A stretch of 64,000 bases of DNA from Streptomyces stelliscabiei (GTDB lineage: Bacteria; Actinomycetota; Actinomycetes; Streptomycetales; Streptomycetaceae), in NCBI RefSeq assembly GCF_014873495.1, contig NZ_JADBGF010000001.1:4588001-4652000 (forward strand), in the 5' to 3' direction. The position numbers and the translations under genes are program-made. Below, piece after piece: positions 43,485 to 51,413 of this stretch. The stretch's first letter is position 1; each line of letters begins with the position of its first letter. The notes under the pieces were generated by a model that was not told the DNA's origin, searched no databases, and saw only the letters and a list, made by a program, of their open reading frames with translations.

Positions 43485-43691
43485 TCAGTCTTCAGCGTCG
43501 CTGAAGTACACCGTAAGACTCGGCCAACCGCCGTCCGCAGTGACCTCCGTATGCATGACGAGATCCTGAACCTCAACCAAGCCAAGGCTTTCGATCGAGT
43601 CTGCGACCCTACGGAGCAGCGCAGGCACGTCATCCTGCCCCGCTCCCGCCGGGTTGGCCTGCGAGAAGTGTTTGATCGTCCACGATTCCAT
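43485..43691 (-). CDS. Small conserved cargo protein
   Basis: Sixty-eight residues from ATG 43691 (MESWTIKHFSQANPAGAGQDD), ending SLTVYFSDAED, with a central helix (VPALLRRVADSIESLGLVEVQD). It resembles small cytosolic proteins that recur at the ends of Streptomyces integrative elements, by recollection only. Direct repeats about 600 bases apart flank it. Function unknown. Confidence 0.6.
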   Translation of the reverse strand: MESWTIKHFSQANPAGAGQDDVPALLRRVADSIESLGLVEVQDLVMHTEVTADGGWPSLTVYFSDAED

Positions 43692-43880
43692 GCGCTCATG
43701 ATCGCGCAAGCCCCGACCATCACGCTGTCCCGCCGGGGCAGACCTTCCTGAGGTGCCGTACAGCAGTGAAGTACAGCCCGCCGTGCCAACGACCGGACCG
43801 CCCTCAAACCCAAGCAGCCGACTGACGCGCCTCGGAGACCTCAGCGACCATCCCGCCCGTAGTCCGGGACGAAGAGGTCC

Positions 43881-44019
43881 GTGCCAGACGCGTGCTAGAT
43901 CCAGCGGGGAATCACGGGGAACAGCGGGGAATCAAGCGGCGATCCACCAGAGCGGCAGCGCCCTTAGTCGCAGGTCAGCCAGGCTTCGCAGGCCGGAAAA
44001 CACGAGCTTCCCAAGCTGA
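43881..44019. other. Integrase arm-type repeats and anticodon-like core (attachment scar)
   Basis: GTGCCA-N5-GTGCTA at 43881-43897 is followed by GGGGAATCA units at 43905-43934. About 70 bases further, at 44004-44019, lies GAGCTTCCCAAGCTGA, which looks like the anticodon arm of a tRNA-Gly(CCC). The same arms-then-core order is seen at 44601/44715, so this may be the end of another element with a different target. Confidence 0.4.
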
Positions 44020-44094
44020 GGTACCAGCCAAGTCACCGGCGGCAATCGACCTCAAGTCCTGCCCCCGGAGCGTACGAGTGTCTACGATCGCGCG

Positions 44095-44553
44095 GTGAGC
44101 TACGACATCTACTTCTTGAGCCGACGCGACGGGCAGTCCTGGGATGACGCCCTGGAGGCCGTGGAGGACGCAGCCGAGGAGAGCGAGCCGATCCCTTCCC
44201 GCCTCCTTGAAGCTTGGGGCCGAATCGTGCCGCAGGCTCGGACCCTGCTGGGCGAAGTAGAGATCACGGAATATGGGCAGGAGTCGCGGGACCTGAGCCA
44301 CTCGGGCACCGGCATCGACCTGTCCGTCTTCGGCGACGAGGTGAGCATTACTGTGCCCTACTGGCATGCGGGGGACGACGCTGTGGTCGTACTCGACAAG
44401 GTCTTCGCCCTTGCGGCCATCGTCGAGAAGGAGACTGGGCTGACTGCCTACGATCCCCAGGTGGAGCGTCCACTTCGAGAGACACCGTTGCAGGGCGCTA
44501 CCGGGCTGATGTCGCGCATCACCGAGGATTTGCGCAGCCGCTACGGCGGTTGA
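44095..44553 (+). CDS. Conserved hypothetical cargo protein
   Basis: 152 residues from GTG 44095 (MSYDIYFLSRRDGQSWDDALEA). An acidic helical first third is followed by a beta-rich middle (GIDLSVFGDEVSITVPYW) and a C-terminal helix (LMSRITEDLRSRYGG). The MSYDIYFL start and compact size resemble immunity-like proteins widespread in Streptomyces, but no toxin is adjacent. An arm-repeat block follows 48 bases after the stop. Confidence 0.65.
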   Translation: MSYDIYFLSRRDGQSWDDALEAVEDAAEESEPIPSRLLEAWGRIVPQARTLLGEVEITEYGQESRDLSHSGTGIDLSVFGDEVSITVPYWHAGDDAVVVLDKVFALAAIVEKETGLTAYDPQVERPLRETPLQGATGLMSRITEDLRSRYGG

Positions 44554-44600
44554 TCACCGGGCAAGGCGGCGGGCCAGGTTCCGAGCCGTCTACGCGTCGC

Positions 44601-44731
44601 GTGCCACAGTCGTGCCAGATACAGGGGTCAGCCGCGGTCAACAGGGGTGACTCGCAGGCACAATCGGTCCGACTGACTTGGTCGAAGTATCCGCAGGTCA
44701 CCTACCGCCCAGCCGCTCTCCTAAAGCGGTG
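44601..44731. other. Integrase arm-type repeats and tRNA-Arg anticodon-arm scar
   Basis: GTGCCA-N5-GTGCCA at 44601-44617, then two AGGGGTSA units. The 17 bases CCGCTCTCCTAAAGCGG at 44715-44731 are identical to the anticodon arm of the tRNA at 35031-35047. The T-arm and acceptor part are absent, so this is a partial attachment site left by deletion or by the unrecombined side of an attP. Confidence 0.65.
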
Positions 44732-44732
44732 C

Positions 44733-45431
44733 TCAGCTCCCGTCGTGCAGCGCGCTACTGATCTCCAGAAGACGTCCCTCAGGCAGAGCGAAAGCGTTGC
44801 TGGGGTTTCGGTAGGAGTGTCCACCATCGTTGATCCAGACGCCGTCTGCCAGCGTCCAGCAAGCGGGAGCCCATTGGCCCTGGTTCTCAAGGAGAATGCT
44901 CGCCACGTCGGCGGGCTGCTCGATCAAGGTGAGAGCGCTGAGCGCGGTGGTGAGGGCGACGGTTGCGTCGTCGGGAAGTCGCGCGTCGCCGAGTGTGGGG
45001 AAGAGCAGCAAGAGACGGGCGTCGGGGTCGTCAACGCCCTTTGTTGACGACTGTCGAGCAGCGGACAGCAACTCCGGCCAGGCCATGCCGGGGCCCATGA
45101 AGTGACCGTCATCCACAGCGAGGGTTTCCGCTGCCGGCCAAGTCGGGTGATGGATCAGATAGTCCACCCCTCGCTCTCCGTCGAAGTTGCGATAGACGAC
45201 GTAGATCGTGTGGCCGGAGCGGAGGGGCACGCTGAACATCGGCCACTCCTGCTCGGCGGAGAGCACGCGGTAGAGCTCCATGGCCGCGTCCCAGTCAGCT
45301 CCGAACGCGGCTCGTTGCGCGTCCTCGCCGCGCAAACAGGTGCCGAGGTGCACGGGCCAAAACAACGGATCGTCAAGGTAGGCGCCACCCTCGACCAGAG
45401 GGCCACCTTCATATCCGGGGATCTTCAACAC
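44733..45431 (-). CDS. Conserved hypothetical protein
   Basis: 232 residues from GTG 45431 (MLKIPGYEGGPLVEGGAYLDD). It has an aromatic-rich N-terminal half (PLFWPVHLG, WPMFSVPLRSGHTIYVVYRNFDG) and a helical C-terminal half ending LEISSALHDGS. It looks like a soluble Streptomyces hypothetical of the SUKH/immunity type, but no signature is firm. Its stop codon is only one base past the anticodon-arm scar at 44715-44731, so the junction lies at the gene's 3' end. Confidence 0.65.
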   Translation of the reverse strand: MLKIPGYEGGPLVEGGAYLDDPLFWPVHLGTCLRGEDAQRAAFGADWDAAMELYRVLSAEQEWPMFSVPLRSGHTIYVVYRNFDGERGVDYLIHHPTWPAAETLAVDDGHFMGPGMAWPELLSAARQSSTKGVDDPDARLLLLFPTLGDARLPDDATVALTTALSALTLIEQPADVASILLENQGQWAPACWTLADGVWINDGGHSYRNPSNAFALPEGRLLEISSALHDGS

Positions 45432-45680
45432 GCGAGGATGATGGCACGAGGGACCGACACCACCAGGGCGTGAGGGCCCGGCCCCCGCTCCGTCTCAGTT
45501 CCCGTCTCATTCAGCGCCGTTCACGGTCGTTCAGACGAGACCCAGAGCCGTCCCCGCCCCGATGACCGACCGCCCATGAACGCAGGTGAACGCCCGGGAA
45601 CGACGCCCGCCACCCCACCACCACAGTTGGAAAGCGTGCGCAGCAACGCCAGTGTCAGAGCCTGGGCCTACGGTCCGTAC

Positions 45681-46082
45681 ATGGCAATCAGACCATCAGC
45701 ACGTTGGCGTTCACGGGTGGACGAAGAGGCAACGGAGCTCGCGGTAGGGAGACGGGCCCCGAGCGATGCTTTCCTGTCGGAGCTCTTCCCTGAGTCGCTC
45801 CTGGCGGCGACGGATGAGGCCCTGCGTACGTTCGAGTCGGACGTAGAGGCGCTCCGGGACCAGGACAACGAGCAGGTCTTCGAAGCGATCAAGCATGTCG
45901 TTCTGGTGCTGAACGAGATCAACGAGGACCACGACGGCGCCGGCTACGAGACCCAGGAGCGTGAAGAGCTGTGCCTCTACATCGATCAGACCTTGATGGA
46001 GCACGGCATCGACGTCCCCGCCCTGGCGGCGAGGCGAGGCATCAGCCGCACCGAGATCACGGACGACTGGCGGGACTGGTAG
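45681..46082 (+). CDS. Conserved hypothetical protein, helical and acidic
   Basis: 133 residues from ATG 45681 (MAIRPSARWRSRVDEEATELA). Long helices are predicted (LLAATDEALRTFESDVEALRDQ; VFEAIKHVVLVLNEINEDH) and the C-terminus reads GIDVPALAARRGISRTEITDDWRDW. An upstream ATG at 45576 adds 35 residues of poor coding quality. The stop codon is followed within three bases by the palindrome GTTGCTGTACAGCAAC, a likely terminator. Function unknown. Confidence 0.65.
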   Translation: MAIRPSARWRSRVDEEATELAVGRRAPSDAFLSELFPESLLAATDEALRTFESDVEALRDQDNEQVFEAIKHVVLVLNEINEDHDGAGYETQEREELCLYIDQTLMEHGIDVPALAARRGISRTEITDDWRDW

Positions 46083-46200
46083 CCGTTGCTGTACAGCAAC
46101 CCCAGCAACCGCCAGCACAACACCGGCTGCCACGCTCTTCCCGGCAGCCTGTATGACCGCCAATGACCGACCTTTCCAGAGCTACGGATCGGAAGGTCTC

Positions 46201-46329
46201 TGACATCCACGGCTGACATCAACGACGCCGGACGGGGGCGTACACCAGCATCCCTGTCCGGCCGTCGCACCAGTCACCGGCAGCGGCCGGAACGGGCCCG
46301 GATCGAACTCCTCAAGCGGTGCTCGCACA
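46201..46329. other. Arm-type repeats and degenerate attachment core
   Basis: TGACATC-N6-TGACATC at 46201-46220, then 80 bases, then GATCGAACTCCT with AAGCGG at 46301-46318. The same block with the same 100-base spacing precedes the two full cores at 47380 and 52774. Here the tRNA T-arm and acceptor sequence is lost, which marks a decayed junction. Confidence 0.65.
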
Positions 46330-46367
46330 ACGCCGCGGCTGACACAGCAGCAGAGTGCCGGCAGGGC

Positions 46368-46904
46368 TCAGTCCTCACCTACCTGTACCAACGCCACGGC
46401 GAAGGAGCCGCCGGCCCCCGCAACGACCCCATCGAAGGTATGCCGGGTGACCGGGTTCCACGCTCGGGCTCCGGGCGAGAGATCGATGATGTTCGTGTAC
46501 CAGGTGGCCTCATAGCCCAGCAGACGGACAACACGTTCCGCCGCTCTCCGGGCGTGTGCGCGGTCTCGGCGTCCTGAGCCCGGGAACACAAGGTCGTAGG
46601 TCGCCAGGTAGGTCAAGAGCTCCGCTGCGCGCTCAGCGTCGATCTGCAAGAGTGCGTCGTCGATCTCTACTGGTGTGTCCGGGCCGACTGCACCTTCCAC
46701 TGCATACTGCTTCCAAGCCTCTTCGGCCTCGGCGGCCACTTGGCGAACGAGTCCCGGAACGGATCCGCCGGCCTGATCCACCAAGCGGCCGAAGACCCCG
46801 TCTTCCCGCGACAGAGAGCCAGTAAGAGCGCGCAGTTCCGCAGCTACGTCCACCGTGCCATTCTCTACTGGACCAGCCCCGACCCGGCCACGGCTGTGCA
46901 GCAT
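46368..46904 (-). CDS. Hypothetical protein
   Basis: 178 residues from ATG 46904, or 161 from GTG 46853 (VDVAAELRALTGSLSREDGVF), which looks the better coding start. The protein is soluble and mostly helical (VRQVAAEAEEAWKQYAVE; RAAELLTYLATYDLVF). It ends with a Gly-rich beta segment (VAGAGGSFAVALVQVGED). It lies between two attachment blocks and is therefore probably element cargo. No family recognised. Confidence 0.55.
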   Translation of the reverse strand: MLHSRGRVGAGPVENGTVDVAAELRALTGSLSREDGVFGRLVDQAGGSVPGLVRQVAAEAEEAWKQYAVEGAVGPDTPVEIDDALLQIDAERAAELLTYLATYDLVFPGSGRRDRAHARRAAERVVRLLGYEATWYTNIIDLSPGARAWNPVTRHTFDGVVAGAGGSFAVALVQVGED

Positions 46905-47074
46905 CGTGCGATCCGCCGGTGAGTGTCTAACTGCGTGACAACGCCCACGAACACCGGCGAACAAGCACGGACGCCTGCGGACCATCAGCACAGGTGAGAG
47001 CCACACCAGCCCAAGGCAGCACCCCCACCCAAGTTGCTTCGGGACGAAGCGGTCGCTCCGTTAAGGTGCGCGGC

Positions 47075-47275
47075 ATGACCGACGACGCCGCGGCCTGTCC
47101 CGAGTGCAGCCAGCCCATGAAGTCTGGTGGCTTCGTCCTCTCCAGGCGGGAGGACGATGGCCGGCGGACCTGCCGGACGTTGTGGAGGTGTAGCGGTCGG
47201 CATGTCTGGTGGAACTGGGCCGACCGGCCGGATGAGCCTTTGGAGCCCTGCCCCGTGCCTCAGCTCTTCCGCTGA
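47075..47275 (+). CDS. Small zinc-ribbon-like cargo protein
   Basis: Sixty-six residues from ATG 47075 (MTDDAAACPECSQPMKSGGF). Cys pairs CPEC and CRTLWRC would bind one zinc; a Trp-rich patch (HVWWNWADRP) follows. It is preceded by AAGG at a usable distance. Its stop codon overlaps the arm-type repeat TGACATC of the 47380 attachment block, so the gene forms the extreme right end of an element. Confidence 0.65.
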   Translation: MTDDAAACPECSQPMKSGGFVLSRREDDGRRTCRTLWRCSGRHVWWNWADRPDEPLEPCPVPQLFR

Positions 47276-47422
47276 CATCCAACGTTGACATCGACGCCCC
47301 CGGACGGCGGCGACACTCAGCACCTACGCGTGGCACCGGTAACTGAGGTGTGCCCCATCCGGGACGAGAGGAGATCGAACTCCTAAAGCGGGTGTCGCAG
47401 GTTCGAATCCTGCCGGGGGCAC
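47273..47422. other. Full attachment block: arm repeats plus 43-bp tRNA core
   Basis: TGACATC-N6-TGACATC at 47273-47292, then about 80 bases, then GATCG and the intact 43-base core at 47380-47422, identical to the tRNA 3' end. This is the junction between element A (35-47 kb) and element B (47-53 kb). Confidence 0.85.
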
Positions 47423-47440
47423 AACGCGTTGCCGCTCTGA

Positions 47441-47460
47441 CCTGGGGTTTCTTCCCCAGG
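47441..47460 (+). terminator. Hairpin after second attachment core
   Basis: CCTGGGG-TTTCTT-CCCCAGG. Each of the three tRNA 3'-end copies is followed by a different hairpin, which supports the view that each core once completed the tRNA gene. Confidence 0.65.
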
Positions 47461-47483
47461 CAGGCGCTTTGGTCGGCCTCGGA

Positions 47484-47521
47484 CTCCTCGTCCGGGGCCG
47501 TTTGCGTGAGCGGACGAGGAG
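47484..47521. repeat. Direct repeat with inverted ends (other copy at 48563-48600)
   Basis: CTCCTCGTCCG and CGGACGAGGAG flank a 16-base middle; the copy at 48563-48600 differs by one base. Weaker similarity continues about 35 bases beyond each copy. The two copies bracket the toxin-antitoxin genes and an integrase fragment. Confidence 0.75.
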
Positions 47522-47785
47522 TTGCTTTGCCGAACATCGCCCAACGGATCAGCATCGTCCGGGCCTCGTCCGGCGCCGTCCACCGTCTGTCCAGCCCCCG
47601 CTCCACCACAGGTCAGGACACCCCGATCCACCCGAACCTCCAGACGAACATCTGGAAGGGTGTTGGGGGCAACCCCTCACGAGTGCGAATCTCGGGTGCT
47701 CCGCAGCAGCCTGAACAGACGAAACGAAGGGCGCACGCTCCCGCATCCCACGGCGGACTGCCGACACCGACTGCGTGGCGGAGTC

Positions 47786-48067
47786 CTACGGAACCTGGCG
47801 GTAGACGTCGCGGCGGTTGCCGACGGCCAGGACCCACACGATGAGTTGGCCGTCCTCGACGGTGTAGACGATGCGGTAGTCACCGACCCTGAGTCGCCAA
47901 CGCGCGTTGTGCCCTTGGAGGGCCTTGATGTCGAGCGCAGTCGTATCGCCCGCATCCATTGCCTTCTGAAGTTCAGTGAGGCGATACAGGATACGCAGGG
48001 CATCCGGGCGCGGGATCTTGAGCATGTCCCGCTGCGCGTGCGGCGTGAAGCGCGTGACGTGCCCCAT
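47786..48067 (-). CDS. RelE/ParE-family toxin
   Basis: The 93-residue protein starts MGHVTRFTPHAQRDMLKIPRP and carries the RelE-fold core: LKGHN-type IKALQGHNARWRLRVGDYRIVYTVEDG (split by the Arg/Tyr pair) and VLAVGNRRDVYRQ. RelE-type toxins cleave mRNA on the ribosome; ParE members poison gyrase. The residue pattern cannot fully separate them, although the WRLRVGDYRIVY segment favours the RelE/YoeB side. It starts three bases after the antitoxin stop, one transcription unit. Confidence 0.85.
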   Translation of the reverse strand: MGHVTRFTPHAQRDMLKIPRPDALRILYRLTELQKAMDAGDTTALDIKALQGHNARWRLRVGDYRIVYTVEDGQLIVWVLAVGNRRDVYRQVP

Positions 48068-48070
48068 GGG

Positions 48071-48352
48071 TCAGCCCTCATGGGCGCGGAGCAAGGCAGC
48101 CATCTCTTCGAACGAGACCGACCCTTTTGTGCCCTCGGACTCGGCTTCGTCGGCCAGCCGGTTGAGCCACGCCTCTTCGGCCTCTTCGGCGATCTGTCGC
48201 AGGCGCTGGTACTCCTGGATATCGATCACGACAGCTTCATGCTTGCCGCGCCGGGTGATGATCGTCGGGGTTTCCTCCCGGCGAGCGCGATCGATGACGT
48301 CGGCGAGGTGGCTGCGGACCTCGGCCATGGATTCAACCACCGGATCCCTCAT
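48071..48352 (-). CDS. Phd/YefM-family antitoxin
   Basis: The 93-residue protein (MRDPVVESMAEVRSHLADVID) has the Phd/YefM N-terminal DNA-binding fold (ETPTIITRRGKHEAVVIDIQEYQRL) and a helical, acidic C-terminus that would wrap the toxin. It lies upstream of the toxin, as usual. The promoter region overlaps a broken integrase fragment, so the pair may have been captured into the element. It would stabilise the island. Confidence 0.85.
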   Translation of the reverse strand: MRDPVVESMAEVRSHLADVIDRARREETPTIITRRGKHEAVVIDIQEYQRLRQIAEEAEEAWLNRLADEAESEGTKGSVSFEEMAALLRAHEG

Positions 48353-48361
48353 GTAATCAAT

Positions 48362-48573
48362 GTAGCAGATGTACATGAAGGCGGAAATCCGTCCACTGGC
48401 GCACGGTCCCGTTGGCTTCGTGGTTCTTGGGGGCGAGATAGAGCTTGCCGTTGTCCTCGCTGTGCGCCTCGACGATGTGCGCCCGCAGGCGTCGAGGTCG
48501 ACGCGGCCCGCCTTCAGCGCGGATGCCTCGCCCCAGCGCAGGCCGGTGTAGGCCAGCAGCACCTCCTCGTCCG
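48362..48573 (-). pseudogene. Integrase fragment (second lineage)
   Basis: The frame encodes EEVLLAYTGLRWGEASALKAG, the catalytic-Arg segment of a tyrosine integrase. After one missing C near 48488 it continues as RAHIVEAHSEDNGKLYLAPK. Both ends are cut: the upstream side ends at the direct repeat 48563-48600 and the downstream side at the antitoxin promoter. Confidence 0.65.
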
Positions 48574-48704
48574 GGGCCGTTTGCGTGAGCGGACGGGGAG
48601 CTGATCCACCGAATATCGCCAAGGGATCGGCACCAACCGGCACGGGATCCGGGCCGGGCTTCTCCGTATCGTCGAGCTCGGGTTCCGCTTCGGGGGCGGT
48701 GTTC

Positions 48705-49264
48705 TCAGAGGTGGCGCTGGCGCGCGGTACGCGCCTGGCCGCAAGCCTCGGCGATCGCCAGGTCCGCCTCGGGGGGCAGGCTCGTGTACGTGTCGGCCGT
48801 GATGGTGATCGAGGAGTGGCCGAGCATCTCTTGGATGTCCTTCAGGTCGGCTCCGGCCGCGTGGGCGAGGGTCGCGGCGCCGTGGCGGAGGTCGTGGAGC
48901 GGGACCGGTGGGAGGCCGATCTCCTCGTACAGCTCGATGAACCGTCGCGTGACGTTGGCGGGGTGGAGCAGTTCGCCGTTCTCGCGGGTGAAGACCCGTC
49001 CGGTCTCCCCCCAGGCGCTCCCCCACTCCTTGGGTCCTTGTCCTGTTGGACGCGGTGACGCTTGAGGGCCTGGACGGTGTCGGGGTCGAGCGCGATGGTG
49101 CGCGCGCCGGCGTCGGTCTTGGGGTCGTCCTCGTACACCTCCCAGCCGTCCACGACGAGTTGCTTGGCGACGGTGAGACCGGCATCCAGGTCGGTGTCGG
49201 TCCACTTCTGCCCGCACGCCTCACCCCGGCGCAGCCCGACCGAGCGACCGGCCGTGGCCCTGAA
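48705..49264 (-). pseudogene. Integrase C-terminal remnant (third lineage), frameshifted
   Basis: Two overlapping frames make one tyrosine-recombinase catalytic domain. One has GLRRGEACGQKWTDTDLDAG and LDPDTVQALKRHR. The other, after one missing base near 49036, has EWGSAWGETGRVFTRENG, then HDLRHGAATLAHAAGADL, MLGHSSITITADTYTS and a C-terminal tail. Catalytic Arg, His-x-x-Arg, His and Tyr are all visible. The N-terminal arm- and core-binding domains are missing; the gene ends abruptly at 49264 against an acetyltransferase fragment. Confidence 0.78.
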
Positions 49265-49487
49265 GGAGATCGGCGTCCGGTTGGTCTGGCGCAAGACCGG
49301 CACCGCCCGGCGTATCCATGACGCCCTCCTCGCCACACGCGGCGACGAGCCGTACGTCACGCTCATGGTCAACCCAGCCGCTGGGGACGGAAAGGTCCAC
49401 GCGCTCTACAAGTCGTGGGGGTACGAGGATACCGGCCAGAGCCGGTCCTCACCGGTCCTCACCGTGGTGATCCGCGCAATCCGCTGA
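49263..49487 (+). pseudogene. GNAT acetyltransferase C-terminal fragment
   Basis: WRKTGTARRIHDALLATRGD, then VTLMVNPAAGDGKVHALYKSW and GYEDTGQSRSSPVLTVVIRAIR (shown in pieces) match the C-terminal half of a GNAT enzyme. The acetyl-CoA loop is partial and everything upstream is replaced by integrase sequence in the opposite direction. A related full-length gene lies at 57160-57678. Confidence 0.7.
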
Positions 49488-49501
49488 CGGATGTGGCGGG
49501 G

Positions 49502-50168
49502 TCACCCGGCCAGCACGATGGCGTGTGGCGACGGTGCGAGCCGTGCCCTGTAGCGGCGGATCCCCAGCTGCGGTGCTCCAGTTCTGCCGCCACCAGCACC
49601 TCCGCCGTGTTCAGCCGGTCGGGCACGAGTTCCACCAGCGCTGCCACCGGGTGGTCGCCGACCAACGAGAAGCCCTTGACCTGGCGGAACTCCCACTGCG
49701 GGTTCGGCTGGGACGCGCCGTGGCCGCGGACGATCCACTCGGCCCTCTCCGGCCCCGCACCCGGCGGCTTCTCCACGCCCACGTCCAGCAGACCTGCCTT
49801 GACCGCGAAGCTCATGCCCATGCCGGAGCCGACGACCGGACGGGTGCGCTCGCCGGGGTCGATCAGACGCGCGACGGGCCGTGCTCGGCCGTCCGGTGTG
49901 GACAGTGCCACCCCAGGGAGGCGTGGCGGAACGCACCTTTGCCGGCCGGTGTCTCCGGACGGAACGAGCACACCATCAGGAGTTGCCGGAACTCGCGGTC
50001 GGGCGTTGCCTTGACGTAGGACGCCCACTGAGCGGGCACGCCCTCGTGGTCGACGGGCAGCACGTCCCAGCCGAACGTGAGCCTGCCGCGCAGCGGCTCG
50101 TCGTCGGCCGGGCTGCCGAGCGTGCGCTCCGGCACAAGCTCGACATCGTGCCACCGGACCTCGGTCAT
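49502..50168 (-). pseudogene. CHAT-associated partner protein, two single-base deletions
   Basis: ATG 50168 overlaps the CHAT gene stop by four bases. The first 86 residues (MTEVRWHDVELVPERTLG, LTFGWDVLPVDHEGVPAQWASY) run out of frame at the CCCC at 49911-49914. Adding one base continues as VALSTPDGRARPVARLID and onward through AEWIVRGHGASQPNPQWEFR. A second missing base near 49562-49565 would restore the end WGIRRYRARLAPSPHAIVLAG. The intact protein would have been about 220 residues, beta-rich and soluble. No family recognised. Confidence 0.6.
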
Positions 50169-51253
50169 GCCACGGCTCCCTTGCTCCGACCATGCAGGTA
50201 GGTGAACGCTCCCCAGTCACGGTAGTGGGGATGCCGGGCACGGGTGGCGAGTTGGGCCTCGCGGAAGGCGCGCTCCGGGTCCGTGCCGTGCGCGATCCGA
50301 TGGTGCATGTGGTGGTAGAAGTACGTGGCCGGCTCCGGGCGTACGGGCCACAGACACCCGACGACGGCCTGCGCGCCGGCGGTGATCAGTGCCGACGGGA
50401 TGCCACGGACGTTGTCCGCGCGGTCGAATCGGCCCAGCGCGGACTCGCACGCGGCGAGAGTGACCAGGCGGACACCGCGCAGGTCGGCCTCCAGGAAGTC
50501 GTAGGCGAAGACCCGGCCGTCGTCATCACGGTCCGGGGTGAGACAGAGGCAGTGCATCCACGGCGCGTCCTGGTCCAGCGTCCCGTGTACGGCGATGTGG
50601 ACCACGCCCGCCGTGGCCAGTTCGGCGAGCAGCCTGTCACGCGTGGCCGCGGGCCCGGTGGCGGCGTCCGTGCCGACCGCGTCGGCGACTTTCCGCGCGT
50701 GTTCCTCCAGCGCCGGTTCGGCGTGCAGCCCGTAGGGCACGCCGCCGTCAGCGGAGGCCAGCACCGCGGTGCGGCGCGGCCGTACGGGGCCTGCGGCTGG
50801 CATCAGGGCTTCGAGGCCGGCGATGGTGGTGACCGTCCAGTCGTCGGCGATCATCCGGTCCCCGGTGCGGCACAGCGGTAGCGGCAGGTAGTGCAGCGCG
50901 CCGTGCGGCCAAGCCAGGACCCGCTCCTTGCCCTGGGCCCGCCACTTGTCCCACAGTTCGCTGCCGCCGAGCGGCATGTCGCCCGGCTGCCGCAGCAGTC
51001 GGCTACCTTCCGGCGTCACATCGCCGAACAACGGGTCGCGTTCGACCTCCGTCCGGATCGCCTCGACCCGGTCCGCCACCGGGTGCCGGTCGTTGTTCTC
51101 GTCCGCGCCGTCGCCCAGGTGCACGACGAGCTCCCGGCTCTGCCTGGTGACCGCGAGAAGCACGGCCGCGCCACTCACAGCGGCGGGCAGGAACCAGGTC
51201 AGCAGTACGGTCCGGTCGTCCAGAAGCTCGTGTGTTGCCTGGTCAGACCCCAC
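50165..51253 (-). CDS. CHAT-domain (caspase-like) protease
   Basis: A 362-residue protein whose C-terminal 260 residues form a CHAT domain: LAWPHGALHYLPLPLC near 114-128, the catalytic His223 in VVHIAVHGTLD and catalytic Cys269 in VTLAACESALG, followed by GAQAVVGCLWPV. CHAT proteases act as regulated proteases in defence and cell-death systems. The N-terminal 90 residues (LDDRTVLLTWFLPAAVSGAA) are the usual lead-in, but the TPR array found in many family members is absent, so the gene may have lost its 5' part. GTG 51253 is a weak start. Confidence 0.82.
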   Translation of the reverse strand: MGSDQATHELLDDRTVLLTWFLPAAVSGAAVLLAVTRQSRELVVHLGDGADENNDRHPVADRVEAIRTEVERDPLFGDVTPEGSRLLRQPGDMPLGGSELWDKWRAQGKERVLAWPHGALHYLPLPLCRTGDRMIADDWTVTTIAGLEALMPAAGPVRPRRTAVLASADGGVPYGLHAEPALEEHARKVADAVGTDAATGPAATRDRLLAELATAGVVHIAVHGTLDQDAPWMHCLCLTPDRDDDGRVFAYDFLEADLRGVRLVTLAACESALGRFDRADNVRGIPSALITAGAQAVVGCLWPVRPEPATYFYHHMHHRIAHGTDPERAFREAQLATRARHPHYRDWGAFTYLHGRSKGAVA

Positions 51254-51413
51254 CTGGAGGCGTTGCGGGCCATGCCGAACTCACGGGTTATTGCACACAT
51301 GCGAAGTCCCTGGTGGAGACGGTTCTCTTGGTCGAGAACCCACCCACCAGAGGCTTCATCCACCTATGAGACCAACTGACCAGCCGACGCCAGAGGTTGG
51401 AATGGACTCGCCG

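Noticed and set aside
42825..43751. A 308-codon plus-strand ORF over the palindrome region
   Set aside because: Composition is random-like (Thr/Pro/Arg-rich), it overlaps the better-supported gene at 43485, and there is no ribosome-binding site.
47350..48604. ORFs over the second attachment core and the toxin-antitoxin genes
   Set aside because: They are tRNA-core artefacts and antisense shadows of the RelE and Phd genes.
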